A stretch of 64,000 nt of DNA, from positions 16,777,133-16,841,132 of the forward strand of contig OU342804.1 of the NCBI GenBank assembly GCA_910591455.2. The letters are read 5' to 3'. Under the pieces are notes generated by a model, which worked only from the letters and a program-made list of their open reading frames with translations, did no database searches and was not told where the DNA came from. Below, piece after piece: positions 33,401-49,326 of the stretch. The DNA is from Pholis gunnellus (lineage: Eukaryota > Chordata > Actinopteri > Perciformes > Pholidae). Position numbers and translations under genes: made by a program. The stretch's first letter is position 1, and every line of letters begins with the position of its first letter.

Positions 33401-34319
33401 TGTCTGTAGGCTGCGACAGGAGCTGGGGTCGTGAAACCTTTCTGTGGAGTTGTGTAGGGCTGAAGCTCAGAGGAAGAGGACGACAAGGAGGAAGAGCCAG
33501 CAGACTGCGAACGATCCAGCTCATTCTTGTACCTAAGCAGATGGAAAGACAACAAAGAAAGCAGTGTTTTCCATCAGGTCAAATAGTTTATAACATCCAT
33601 TCATATTAATCACGACTTACTTAGTACTTGACAAAGCAACAATGCCCATCAACAGACACTGAACTCACTTTTTCAGCTCCTGCTCCAGTCGCTCTATGGT
33701 TTTTTTACAGGAGTTAAGCTGACCATCCAGATAGCTCACCTAGGTTTAAGAAAATAATTTAGTCATGGTTTATTATTAGCTTCAAATACACCAGTAAAAT
33801 ATGAATACTGCAGAAGATCTTTCTTTCTCAAATGAGTGACTGACCTGCTGCTCCTTGACTCCTAGATCATGGACAACCCTTTGACGGGCTTTCTCCACAG
33901 AGTCACAGGACTCCACTAACGACTGGTTCTCCCTTTTCAGAGCAGAGGTCTCAGTGCGTTCACTGTCCGCCTGGAGAAAGAGAAACATGGATCATTAATA
34001 AACAGATTGCTATATTAATAATAATTAAAATAGAATAGATCTGTATTCTTTCACGTAGAATTTCAACTTCTGTTCAGAAAATGCAAAAGTATTTTCCCCA
34101 CGGGATTCAATACAGTTTCATTTATAAACACATCATCCATTACCCTTAAACACTGACCTTTTGTTTCTGTTTCTGTAGGGCGGCCTCTAAGGAGTCCAGC
34201 TGGAACTGTTTCTGGTTCCTGTCCTTCTTCACTTTGTCCAGCTGGACTTCCATCTCCTGGATCTTCTGCAGGGCTTTCCCTGGAAGTCCATCCTTCCACT
34301 CCTCCACCGCCCAGCTCAT
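18280..34319 (-). CDS. cenpf: Centromere protein F (CENP-F, mitosin), complete
   Basis: Large coiled-coil protein of the outer kinetochore and nuclear envelope in G2/M. 37 coding exons: 34158-34333 (ATG 34317-34319), 33845-33970, 33669-33739, 33396-33532, 33088-33179, 32741-33008, 32345-32547, 32072-32197, 31825-31953, 31324-31446, 31042-31177, 30826-30955, 30452-30731, 29960-30166, 29499-29707, 29065-29194, 28386-28664, 27682-28269, 27304-27477, 26282-27090, 25949-26163, 25639-25777, 25405-25546, 25084-25195, 24520-24782, 24303-24411, 23867-24072, 23414-23632, 22897-23040, 22535-22724, 22350-22447, 22212-22253, 20853-21989, 20601-20730, 19564-20220, 19223-19344, 18280-18435. They sum to 8,460 nt, all phases match, 2,819 aa (human about 3,114). 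N-terminus MSWAVEEWKDGLPGKALQKI matches the CENP-F N-domain; GIEKLQVRI is the leucine-zipper repeat; FKPEGLPELVQRG then FADIP is the Rb-binding block; the C-terminus is CHVQ, a CaaX box. Nearly everything between is heptad coiled coil. Converges on kcnk2. Confidence 0.95.
19223..19344 (-). CDS. cenpf: cenpf penultimate coding exon
   Basis: Encodes FADIPLGEASPCIMRRTTVK then RCSPRLAARQTAPTSASDGK. Human has FADIPTGKTSPYILRRTTMATRTSPRLAAQK. Confidence 0.95.
19564..20220 (-). CDS. cenpf: cenpf exon: end of coiled coil, basic region, start of Rb-binding block
   Basis: Encodes GDRKSSEEVQTQGNQLTMEA onward. ADESIEKYCGLMVKVHKLEE matches human ADEYLDKYCSLLISHEKLEK. It then becomes basic and Ser/Pro-rich (STRRSGRKSSSKHQEE, APSTPQRSPRGSSSVKRGHR) and ends GEEFKPEGLPELVQRG, the conserved C-terminal Rb-binding motif. 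Confidence 0.95.
20853..21989 (-). CDS. cenpf: cenpf largest exon, 379 codons, with 42-residue repeats
   Basis: Starts VEEEKRELSDKLSELSAKLE, ends KLSAAQLSEQ before GTACAC. Extremely Glu/Lys/Leu-rich coiled coil. Residues 225-350 of the exon are three tandem 42-residue units beginning EKEKLHSTL, EKEKLQSSL and EKQELQSSL; 42 residues is six heptads, so the coil register is kept. Confidence 0.93.
20940..21317 (-). repeat. cenpf: 126-bp coding tandem repeat in cenpf
   Basis: Three 126-bp units (42 codons) with recurring SSLSSIEEEK / STLFSVEQER / SSLSLIEVEK cores, plus a decayed fourth unit start (QQTLQS). A 14-residue sub-period is visible in the first unit (TLFSVEQER, TLASVEEEK). Confidence 0.85.
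22535..22724 (-). CDS. cenpf: cenpf leucine-zipper (GIEKL) exon
   Basis: Encodes LLEKGEIASRLNSTQDEVQQ then MRTGIEKLQVRIESDERKKK. It matches human VEKGEFALRLSSTQEEVHQLRRGIEKLRVRIEADEKK. Human CENP-F carries this block as two repeats; only one is recognised here. Confidence 0.93.
25084..25777 (-). CDS. cenpf: cenpf acidic Ser/Pro hinge (three exons)
   Basis: Exons 25639-25777, 25405-25546 and 25084-25195 interrupt the coiled coil with acidic, Pro/Ser-rich sequence: KEQLSPMVAEPGELSHQS, SPGSETELVFKEDVPEQE, LPEDGSSPRDVLGSNPKICD and SLPSSPVCETRQLQSS. Several S-P dipeptides could be CDK sites. The boundaries rest on splice signals and frame only, as this part is poorly conserved; the first exon has a CAGCAG acceptor that allows a one-codon difference. 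Confidence 0.75.
26282..27090 (-). CDS. cenpf: cenpf long coiled-coil exon (269 codons)
   Basis: Starts VSVLETRLDEVQSQNSVLET, ends RTEENTER-type sequence (KERTEEENTER). Many near-repeats of the pattern L-x-x-E-K-x-Q-L-E-x-x-L, pointing to internal duplication of heptad blocks. Confidence 0.92.
27682..28269 (-). CDS. cenpf: cenpf long coiled-coil exon (196 codons)
   Basis: Acceptor ATAAAG, exon starts NLQQAHTEKINNLLEQISSL and ends MVAMNKIK before GTTGGT. Continuous heptads without proline; no enzymatic motif. Confidence 0.92.
33088..33179 (-). CDS. cenpf: cenpf exon with GC-AG donor option
   Basis: Encodes NKLDELQEKYSQEVEERKRF then ETELKVLQVK. The donor reads AAG|GCAAGT, a textbook GC-type site. 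A competing CAG|GTCAAG site lies 6 nt upstream (exon would end at 33094) and also keeps frame, so VK may be optional. Confidence 0.85.
33396..33532 (-). CDS. cenpf: cenpf exon with Ser-rich linker and TPQK motif
   Basis: Encodes YKNELDRSQSAGSSSLSSSS then ELQPYTTPQKGFTTPAPVAA. It parallels human KSELERSQQ ... CNTPQKIFTTPLTP. The TP sites are candidate mitotic phosphorylation sites. Confidence 0.92.
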
Positions 34320-34333
34320 GGTCGATAAACGGA
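34158..34333 (-). CDS. cenpf: cenpf first coding exon
   Basis: 14 nt of 5' UTR, then ATG and 54 codons: MSWAVEEWKDGLPGKALQKI followed by KDRNQKQFQLDSLEAALQKQ. The start is fixed by near identity to the human N-terminus (MSWALEEWKEGLPTRALQKI). Confidence 0.95.
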
Positions 34334-34424
34334 CTAAACATATATCAATACAGTTGAGAGGGGGGAAACAACACCAATATGCAAACTGACTGAACAGCTT
34401 TATTTATGACAATATGATGACCTG

Positions 34425-35060
34425 TAAGTCACGTTAACGTCCCTGCTAAGTTCTGTGTGTATTACCATATGATGACAACACGTGTTTATCCTAACAAGAG
34501 CACAACAATGAACACTGGACAGGGGAAGTTCAGAAGTAAATCACATTGTACTTTAGTGTTGGTTCTAATACCAAATACAAAGAACTACGTAACGTTATCT
34601 TTACAATTAAGCGTTAATGTATTAGCTAACTTTAACGTCTATAAGACTTTGCATCCATTTCACCTCATTTGTAATGAGACAGTAACGTAAACCAGCTAAC
34701 TTAACGTAAACGTTAGTTGGTCAACGTGGGGGCATTGTGAAGTTAGCAAATGTTAACGTTAGTTAGCGTTAGCTACGTTACAGTTACCCGTGGCTAACTA
34801 ACGTTAATGTTATCACCAGATAAACGTACGTCTCAGTAACATTAACGCCAGATAAACATACGTCTCATATTACCTAACGTTAATGAATTAAGCGTTAATT
34901 TGAAGAGAAGTATAAACGTTACGTTAGTGGCAACTGTTTATGTTGGACTTAACGTTAACGTTAGCTGCGTTGAACGTCGTTTTAGCAAAACGTTAATTTT
35001 CTATTTCCAGCTAAAATCGACCAGTTAACGGCCGGATGTAACTACATGTGTTGTGAAACG
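34425..35060. repeat. AACGTTA-rich intron 1 of cenpf
   Basis: The palindromic words TAACGTTA, AACGTT and GTTAGC recur a dozen or more times with irregular spacing. There is no fixed period, so it is a word-enriched, low-complexity region rather than a simple tandem array. Confidence 0.7.
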
Positions 35061-35129
35061 ACAACGTCTTAAGCGTTAAGACTCAAATGAATCGCTACAA
35101 GCGTTAAGATTCAAGATAGCTGGACTTAC

Positions 35130-35190
35130 TTTGGGCGCGATGACGCTTCTATCACATACAAACTGTTTTGAGTTGGGGGTTTTTCTCGTT
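35130..35190 (-). other. cenpf: cenpf non-coding first exon
   Basis: Minus-strand ...TCGCGCCCAAA|GTAAGTCCAG gives a strong donor at 35128-35129, followed by a roughly 800-bp intron to the ATG exon. The 5' end (transcription start) is a guess from the position of the promoter motifs. Confidence 0.6.
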
Positions 35191-35194
35191 GAAA

Positions 35195-35277
35195 ATTCAA
35201 ACTCCAGCGGAGCAACCCTCAGGTCCATGCCCATTGGCTACTTTATATGACGTCAGCCATACGACGCACCCGATTGG
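35195..35277 (-). promoter_or_regulatory. cenpf: cenpf G2/M promoter: CHR, two CCAAT boxes, CRE
   Basis: On the minus strand: TTTGAA (CHR core) at 35196-35201 with a CCGC-type CDE-like half four bases upstream; CCAAT at 35233-35237 and 35273-35277; a full palindromic TGACGTCA at 35248-35255. CHR plus CCAAT boxes is the known arrangement of G2/M genes controlled by DREAM/B-MYB-FOXM1 and NF-Y, matching CENP-F's cell-cycle expression. An E2F-like GGGCGCGA lies at the exon 1 end. Confidence 0.75.
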
Positions 35278-35289
35278 TTGATTTATGGT

Positions 35290-35858
35290 CGTCTCGAGGC
35301 CCCCATGTGGTGTGACTTTGTAAGTACTCATCCTCCACAGACAGACATCCTACTAGTCCTCCTATCTTACTCGTAGCCTTTTAGGCCGATTAGGTCACAG
35401 TTAATGTTAGGCTGGGCAGACAAGCTCGTTGTGAGACTGTATTTCACATTGGAACTTAAACATTTAAGATCCTCACCAGAATATATATAAGATTTTCACA
35501 GCTGACTAAGGAAATTGCTATTTTTTAATTACATCACAAGATGGTCTGCCTTGTAAAATGCTGATATAGTAAATCTGTTTTATAGAAACTCTATGATTAG
35601 ATTAATTGTTATAGGGGTAGGAGGTGGTGAGGTCCATTGACTAAATTGACTGTAGTCCTGGTGTTCACCTCGGCAATTTAGACTTAAACAGAGCACACCT
35701 CTGTCAGGGTTGACTCAATAGAGCATACTTGAAGGAATAAAATAGTCAGATAACTCATATAGTGGTGGTTCAGGACCATGTATAGCACAGGGTCAAGAAA
35801 GGAGACTCCATGGTTAAATAAAATAAGTATATTTATGAAAGCAAGTTCAATGCTGCCG
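35290..35858. other. intergenic between cenpf promoter and smyd2 3' end
   Basis: No ORF, RNA gene or intact transposon seen. AT-rich, with the cenpf upstream region at its left edge. Confidence 0.5.
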
Positions 35859-38103
35859 TTTATTTAGTTGCACTGACATGGTACAGAAATAACCAGAGGC
35901 TCAGATTATAGTTGTGCATTCCAATAGAATTCATGCCTGATTAAGAAAAAGCTCATTACAGAAAAAAACTACAAAAAATATGCTTAGCATTTCATCTTGT
36001 TGTTGTATATGTGCAGTATGAGTATAGATGTTTTAACCCTTGTTATTCTTTCATTAAGTCACAAGAAGAAAAAAATAATAACATGCATGTTCTTCGAGGC
36101 TGGCCAGAAATAAAATGAAGTGCTCAAATGGCAAACAGAGGGTTTAGATCTTTTATGGCTTGTGCAAAACCAGCCTACAAACCCTCTTCTCATTGTCTTT
36201 CCTTTGGAAAAACAAATGCAAAACTTGCTGAGACGGTGCTTTTGGATTACCCTTGCAAAACTGTCAGGCAGACACCTTCTACATGCATTTGTGCAGGCGA
36301 CAGAGAGTCACCTATGCACGAGCTGCTACAAATATGACCACAGGCAACTCATATCAATGGGCTATTTTTAACCATCAGTAACCCACATTAATGTGGTGCA
36401 TAAAACTGCATCCATAGTAAACAAGAGGGAGAAGCTACAGGCATTAAAAAGACTTAAGGTTAGATATGTGACTGTAGTTTCTCTGGTGGTTAACAAAAAT
36501 GTCTTCCAGGGTTGCGATGTTGACATCATTTTATCACAAATAATGTACAAAAGGTGAGTGCAACAAGAACCCTTAAATAAGGCCCAAGTGATGATCTTGA
36601 CATTGCCTCAACTTTTTACACACACTGCATGCTTCGTCTTAGATTTCTGTGTTATAATTCAAACCAACAGCAAGAAGAAAACTTCAGTTTCACGACCTGT
36701 GACTGCTCCTCCTCATGCTTTTGGATTGTGGTCTTTTAATCAATACACAGAGCCAACCTGGATCTCAACAGGATTCTACAACATAGATGTCTTGTATTTG
36801 GAGTACCCGTTCCTGCTGAAGATAACTTCGTTAAAAAGTTGCGATGTTGGTACAATTTGCTATATATTATGGTTTAAACAGAAAGTAAAAATGTGCATAA
36901 ATGATGGTGGCACTGAAGCAGATAAGAGGAAGATGGTGATATGGTGCATTCATTCTTGTTGATTATAAAATTGAAAGTGTTTTCACCTGCATGTAAAAGT
37001 CAATCCTACCGGGTCATACTGCATGTTAATATTCTGCTTAAGTGATTTCATTCCCAGGGTAACGACTATCTGGATTCACAATGCTGCTGAGAAATCACAA
37101 AAGGTAGAATAATGCATCTCTAGAGAGAAGGCAACAAAAGCTACAGTGTTGAGCCTTTTTCCTGAGAGCATAGGGGCTCTGATCCCGGATCATCCCCGTT
37201 TCAGGATACACTGAATAGAGAATTATAGCTGGTTCCCTGTCAGTCAAACCCGCGGCCTCTTTGGTCAACAAGCCCCAACAAGCTTTATATGCACAACATA
37301 AACATGCATCACGTTTCCTGGTTCTTTAAGACAAGCAAACGTACTGTAAGACAAGCCGATCAAACAACTGAGTATTCATTAAGGAATAGTTCTTTGCATT
37401 CTCTTCTCCGTTGCTACAGAGTACCTGATGCATGGTCAGTCACATTTTCATCACAGTTTAAACTAAAATGAATGAAACCAGAAACTCTGTTTGATAGAAT
37501 TAAAAGGCATTGAGAAAGTAGTAATGCCCTTCATGTCACCAGTTTGTAGAGAGGTCCACATCATTAAACAACTGCTCTGCAGTGCAGCTAAAACTGCTTA
37601 CAAAGACATACGTGATGATGCAAACAGGACCTGTTAATGGGTCTACAGGAAAGAAAAACGGAACATTTTACATCAGAAAATGGATTTTCCGTAGGCGTCA
37701 AATAGAAGCTTTGTTTCTTTTAAAAGACAGCTTTAAAGAAGTCTTAAAAGTTTTTCTTTTTTCCACTAATGTGATCATTTTTTGAATCACAGTTTCATGA
37801 GCTTCAGCACACAGAAAGTATTCAAGTCCTTTTTTTTCCCCCCATTCCAAAGAAAATTGTAATCCTAATTTGTCTGCTCATAACTCCAGGTCTGGTACAG
37901 GTACAAAACGTGGTCTTCCTCAGCCTCAATATGTAGACATGGAAAAAGAAACTCTGCCTACAAAAAGGCATTAAAACAAGAGTGGGTGATGAAAAACGGA
38001 GGGCAATAAGATGCATGGCATGCAGTTGTGACGTGTACTGTTATTTTAAGAGTCTCTTCACTCCAGTGCTCCTCCGAGAATCTTTAATCTTTGTGCTCCT
38101 CGT
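35859..38103 (-). other. smyd2: possible smyd2 3' UTR
   Basis: Minus-strand sequence after the smyd2 stop; AATAAA (minus) at 35859-35864 would give a 3' UTR of about 2.2 kb. The region lacks recognisable repeats, which fits a UTR, but the end is unproven. Confidence 0.35.
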
Positions 38104-44875
<6,772 letters not shown>

Positions 44876-45786
44876 GGTGTTACTGTTGTGTTTACGGTTC
44901 CTCGCTCAGATACTACCGAGCACCACCTGAGCGCGTCTACTGGGTGCTATGAAAGCTTCTGTCCCCGAGTCCCGTCTTCTTCTTCTCCGGTCCCCTCTGT
45001 CCGGTGTAGCTCTCATCGCCCCCTGCTGGAGAGGCGACGATACGGACGAACAACTCGTGTACAAGTATGTGTAGAGTACAAGCACGAGGGAATGTAGGCA
45101 GAGATGGGCAAAAATACATCAAAATGTATTTTGATACAAAATACAAAATACCCCCAAATAAATGTATTACAACAAAATACAAAATACAAAATCCTGGTGC
45201 CAGAAAATGTAACAAAATACATGTATTTTGAATTTAAAATATAGGAAATACTTTTTTCTGGATTTTCTGTTTTCTCACAATTTGGTATAGCAGAGCATTC
45301 AGGTTTGGGCTATAATGTACACAAAGCTCTGGTGAACCCCACAAAAAGGAAGAACAGTCACGGAATGTCAGTGTAACTAAGCAAAGCTATTACAAGACAA
45401 CAACTTGATTGATTATGTATATATATATTTTTATTAATGGGACTTAACAGCCCATAAACTTTGGCGTTGTATCAACAAGAAAATATTCATCACATATGAC
45501 ATACAAGCTCCCAATCTCCCTCTTCCTATACAGATATATACTGTAATACAAAATACAATGTCGGCAATGCCTACCCTGTGAACATTGGTTCTTTAAAGAA
45601 AGCTGATCTTATACTCGAGGGACTTAAGTCATCCATGCACAAAGATTTCACAATTAGCATCATTTATGTTACACATTCACTGACTGTAAATGGACAGACA
45701 TACAGGACTGCATCTGCTGCCACTAAAAATACAGTATCATGGGAAGCACTTATTTGGTCAGATAAATCATGTTCTACTCCAGGAGG

Positions 45787-46200
45787 AGAAGTTACTCTTT
45801 CTTATTAGAGTGCTTGAAGTTCAGTGCTTTGATGAGCATTTCTATGATTCTAGAAGTTACTCTTTCTTATTAGAGTGCTTGAAGTTCAGTGCTTTGATGA
45901 GCATTTCTATGATTCTAGATTTTTAAATAAAAACAGAGTCTCTGTTGCTATCGGGTGCATGACAACGGACGCGCATACGTCAGTAAATGTCATGGAAACG
46001 TCAAGAGTGCTTGAAGTTCAGTGCTTTGATGAGCATTTCTATGATTCTAGAATTTACTCTTTCTTATTAGAGTGCTTGAAGTTCAGTGCTTTGATGAGCA
46101 TTTCTATGATTCTAGATTTTTAAATAAAAACAGAGTCTCTGTTGCTATCGGGTGCATGACAACGACGCGCATACGTCAGTAAATGTCATGGAAACGTCAA
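45787..46200. repeat. nested direct repeats (65 bp and 197 bp periods)
   Basis: A block beginning AGAGTGCTTGAAGTTCAGTG and ending CATTTCTATGATTCTAG occurs four times (starts 45807, 45872, 46004, 46069). The first two are 65 bp apart; the larger arrangement, including TTTTTAAATAAAAACAGAGT and CATACGTCAGTAAATGTCAT, repeats at 197 bp with a one-base indel. Such near-identity means recent duplication. Confidence 0.92.
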
Positions 46201-46411
46201 CACCACGGCGGTATAGCGAGCGGAGCGGAGCCTTGAGCCTTGACTCGACGGCGGAGCGGAGCCTTGACTCGACGGCGGAGCGGAGCCCTGAGCCTTGACG
46301 GCGAAGCCTTGTGCCTTGACGCTGGAGCCTTGCCTTCATGGCGTGTAGACGGCGAAGCCAGATCCTTGACGGCGGAGCCTTGAGCCCCGACGCCGGAGCC
46401 TTGCCTTCATG

Positions 46412-46601
46412 GCTCCGCCGAGCCTGTCGCTCGGCGGAGCAGCTCCACCACTCCGACAGGTTCCGCCGAGTCAGGCTCGGCGGAGCGGCACCGCCGATCC
46501 GACAGTATCCGCCGAACGTCCGACAGGCTCCGCCGAGCGACAGGCTCGGCGGAGCGGCTCTGCCGATCCGACAGGTTCCGCCGAGCGTTAGCCTCGGCGG
46601 A
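46412..46601. repeat. series of four perfect short hairpins
   Basis: Inverted repeats TCCGCCGAG ... CTCGGCGGA (9-11 bp stems, 5-7 nt loops) at 46412-46440, 46462-46484, 46527-46555 and 46577-46601, all perfect in the stem. Confidence 0.92.
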
Positions 46602-46879
46602 GCAGCACCGCCGATCCGACAGTCTCCTGAAACTGTCGGCTCGGTGGAGCTTGTCGGCATTGGCGGAGCCTGTCGGCATCGGAGGAGACTGTCGGCATCG
46701 GCGGAGTTTGTCGGATTCGGCGGAGTTTGTTGGCATTGGCGGAGGTTGTCTGCTCGGTGCAGCCTGTGCTGGCGGAGCTTGTGGCTCGGCGGAGCTTGGC
46801 GGCTTTTCGCGTGCCTGTCGGCCCTAGACGGCGGAGCGGAGCCCGTCGAGTCTGTCTGCACTTGAAGGCGGGCCGAAGC

Positions 46880-46913
46880 GGGGCAGGGCGGGGCGGAGCG
46901 GGACGGGGCGGGG
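46880..46913 (+). other. predicted G-quadruplex tract
   Basis: Six runs of three or four G separated by 1-6 nt on the plus strand (GGGGCAGGGCGGGG, then GGGACGGGGCGGGG), satisfying the usual G4 pattern and also containing GC-box (GGGGCGGGG) words. Confidence 0.75.
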
Positions 46914-47629
46914 CGGAGTTTGTCGGCAGTTGACGGTAGGAGCGGAGCGGAGCCTGGCAGTTGACGGCGGAGCGGGGCGGAGCGGAGCCTGTCGGCAGTT
47001 GACGGCGGAGCGGGGCGGAGCAGGGCGGAGCGGGGCGGACCTCAGATTGTCACTTTGCATCTGAACTTGGAGACTCGGCGGAGCGGAGCTTGTCGGCTCG
47101 GCATTTCACAGCATAATTTACAATAATGTAAACATTTCAACATTAAAATAGATGAGCATACTTTACTACACGTGTAAACTATTTTAAAACACATGTAAAG
47201 TGTAGAATGCTCATCTATAATGCTGAATGTACAATGCTGAATACTTGTTCATTTTCTAACATATTGTTACATGTTATGTTGAACTGTATTACATTGTGAA
47301 TACAATTCCTTTTAACTTTAAGTTGTTATTGTTGGTTTTATTATGGTCCATCCACCTGTATTTTCAGTCATTCTTTTTACATCAGTTAGAATTAGAACAA
47401 AGGTTTAAAAATAACTTAATTACAACCTGCTAACATAACTAACTACACTATTACATTTCAGAGCTATTCACATAACTGTTTTAAAACAACCGACTCCAGA
47501 TTTGATACATTATAAAGGAAAATGTTGTTTACTGGTGGTGCATTGTAAATGTTATTTAATCTTGATCATTTTAAATGAACCAAACTAAATCCTGAAGAAA
47601 ACACAAACTGACCCCTTCACCCATATATT

Positions 47630-47690
47630 ACATACATATACATACGTACATATACATATACGTACATATACATACGTACATATACTTCAT
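47630..47690. repeat. ACATATACATACGT tandem repeat
   Basis: Short tandem array of TACATATACATACGTACATA-type units within the composite element. Confidence 0.85.
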
Positions 47691-48087
47691 TTATTAGAAG
47701 ATTATAATAAATTAACATATCTATACATATCCACCCCAATAACAATTGACCAATGTGTTCAGGCTAAAACAATTACAACCCTAAATTAATCTCTGAATAT
47801 CACTTTAAAATTTTAAAGGTGCACTTGAGAGCAACTCATATTTGTGGGATGATAATTTTCAAACATTTTTAAATATAGGAATCAAACATGCATTATAATA
47901 TTTCCATGGATTCAGTGATTCAACTCTGATCTGACCTGCAAAGCATATTTTGGATGCTGTAAAATACATGTGATGTGCTTTGTATTCATATTTGCGGTGA
48001 TGTAAACTAATATCTGGGGAAATGTATATATGGGGAAGAATGTGACCCATACAGGATGTAGTCACATTGTTGTTCACTTATTTATTT

Positions 48088-48330
48088 CATTTTGACTTGG
48101 GAGAGAGTTCTTCGAGATCGCCAAGATCCGTTATCACATCATGATGACTTCCTGTACGAGTGCTATCGATTCTGCCGACACGGAATCATTTATTTACAAG
48201 ACCTTCTCGAGCCATACATTGAACACCACACGCCGCATATGAAGGCAAATCACTGTCAAAATCCGAGAGTGCGAATGAGATCCATGCGCGCGCGAAAATC
48301 AAACAGCCGCGAGCGTATTTTACTTTGACG
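48088..48330 (+). pseudogene. PIF/Harbinger (HARBI1-like) transposase fragment
   Basis: Encodes LRDRQDPLSHHDDFLYECYR then FCRHGIIYLQDLLEPYIEHH, which matches the N-terminal region of HARBI1-like transposases (R-D-P-L ... YERYRFS-x2-GI-x-YL-x2-LL-x-P-I). The reading frame then loses similarity; no DDE catalytic core follows. A truncated, inactive copy nested in the 4.5-kb insertion. Confidence 0.7.
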
Positions 48331-48735
48331 AGCACTTTTATATCACTCCGCGAGCAAAAGTCCGTCTCGCGCGAGCAAAAGATATCACTCTGACGCAGAT
48401 GCTAGGTCTGATAGAGGTGGTTTTCAATTCAATTTAATAGCGTTATTAAATACAAAATGTGTTAAAGTCAAGTTGCTCAGATTGGTTTAAATTCACTCCA
48501 TCATTCTATTACAGACAATGTGTGTTTGATAGTCAAACCTCTTGTGACAAACAGCTCAAAGACACTTTTTGATCTTAATTGATTAAAACATGATGATCAT
48601 ATTTAATCATACTGTTGTGTTTACAGAAGTTAAGAGATATAATATGAGCAACAATTTGGACCCGCTCAAGGATCTGGAGCCGAGATTAGGGACCACTATT
48701 TGTATATTAACTGTTTACCCAACTTAAATCACTAA

Positions 48736-48935
48736 CAAGTAATTAGTGGATGAAAAAGTATTCAGATCCTCACTGCAGTAAACGTACTAATAACATACTG
48801 ATGAAACAATAATCCACTATGATTAAAATACCTGCAATTGAAACCTTAGTCAAGTATGTTATTATCAGCAAAATGTACTTTATGTGCAGAAAGTAAAAGT
48901 ACCCGTGCAGTAAAATGTACATTATTTGCCCCTGA
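48736..48935. mobile_element. fragment of the AAGTAAAAGTAC hAT family
   Basis: GTATTCAGATCCTCACTGCA, AAAATACCTGCAATTGAAAC and GCAGAAAGTAAAAGTACC are degraded versions of the same teleost family as the copy at 43892-44354. Ends not defined. Confidence 0.55.
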
Positions 48936-49269
48936 CCTGTAGTGCAATCTGAAAATCTGAAAAGTCAGAGTGATATCCGGTTTATCCAAAGACGAGGTTT
49001 GTAACCAATTATATGTAGAGATACAAGGGAGACTGGGTCCGCCCACTTACTGTCAAAAAGAAAAACTACTCGCGAGCGAGCAGGAAAAAGACACATCATA
49101 TGTTCTACAATAAGAACATTTCATATCATTATGCCTTCAACACAGAAGCAGATCCACTCTGCTCAGTTTCTGGAGATTCTCCACGTGAAGTTGCTTTGCT
49201 TAAATAGCTAGCTACTCGACTGATAAGTTAACTTGCTAAACACTGGCTATGCACTAGCCTAGACAGCAT

Positions 49270-49326
49270 GCTAGCGTCATTAGCATATTAGCATCGATCG
49301 CTAGCATGTTAGCATCGATCGCTAGC
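49270..49326. repeat. 22-bp direct repeat rich in GCTAGC/ATCGAT palindromes
   Basis: TTAGCATCGATCGCTAGC occurs twice in tandem next to other TTAGCAT words. Confidence 0.8.

Larger units (their letters stand above)
46200..47100. repeat. GC-rich GGCGGAGC minisatellite array
   Basis: About 900 bp of degenerate repeats of GGCGGAGCGGAGCCTTGA, CTCGGCGGAGC and TGTCGGCAGTTGACGG words. Strikingly GC-rich between AT-rich flanks and stop-poor on both strands, which yields long meaningless ORFs. Confidence 0.92.

Noticed and set aside
45787..46200. CRISPR-like arrangement of repeats and spacers
   Set aside because: Repeats are 47-65 bp within a 197-bp duplication, the spacer is itself duplicated, and the genome is vertebrate.
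46145..46865. ORFs of 238 aa (minus) and 175 aa (plus), Arg/Pro/Ala-rich
   Set aside because: Both strands open over the same GC-rich minisatellite; repetitive composition from GGCGGAGC units, not a gene.
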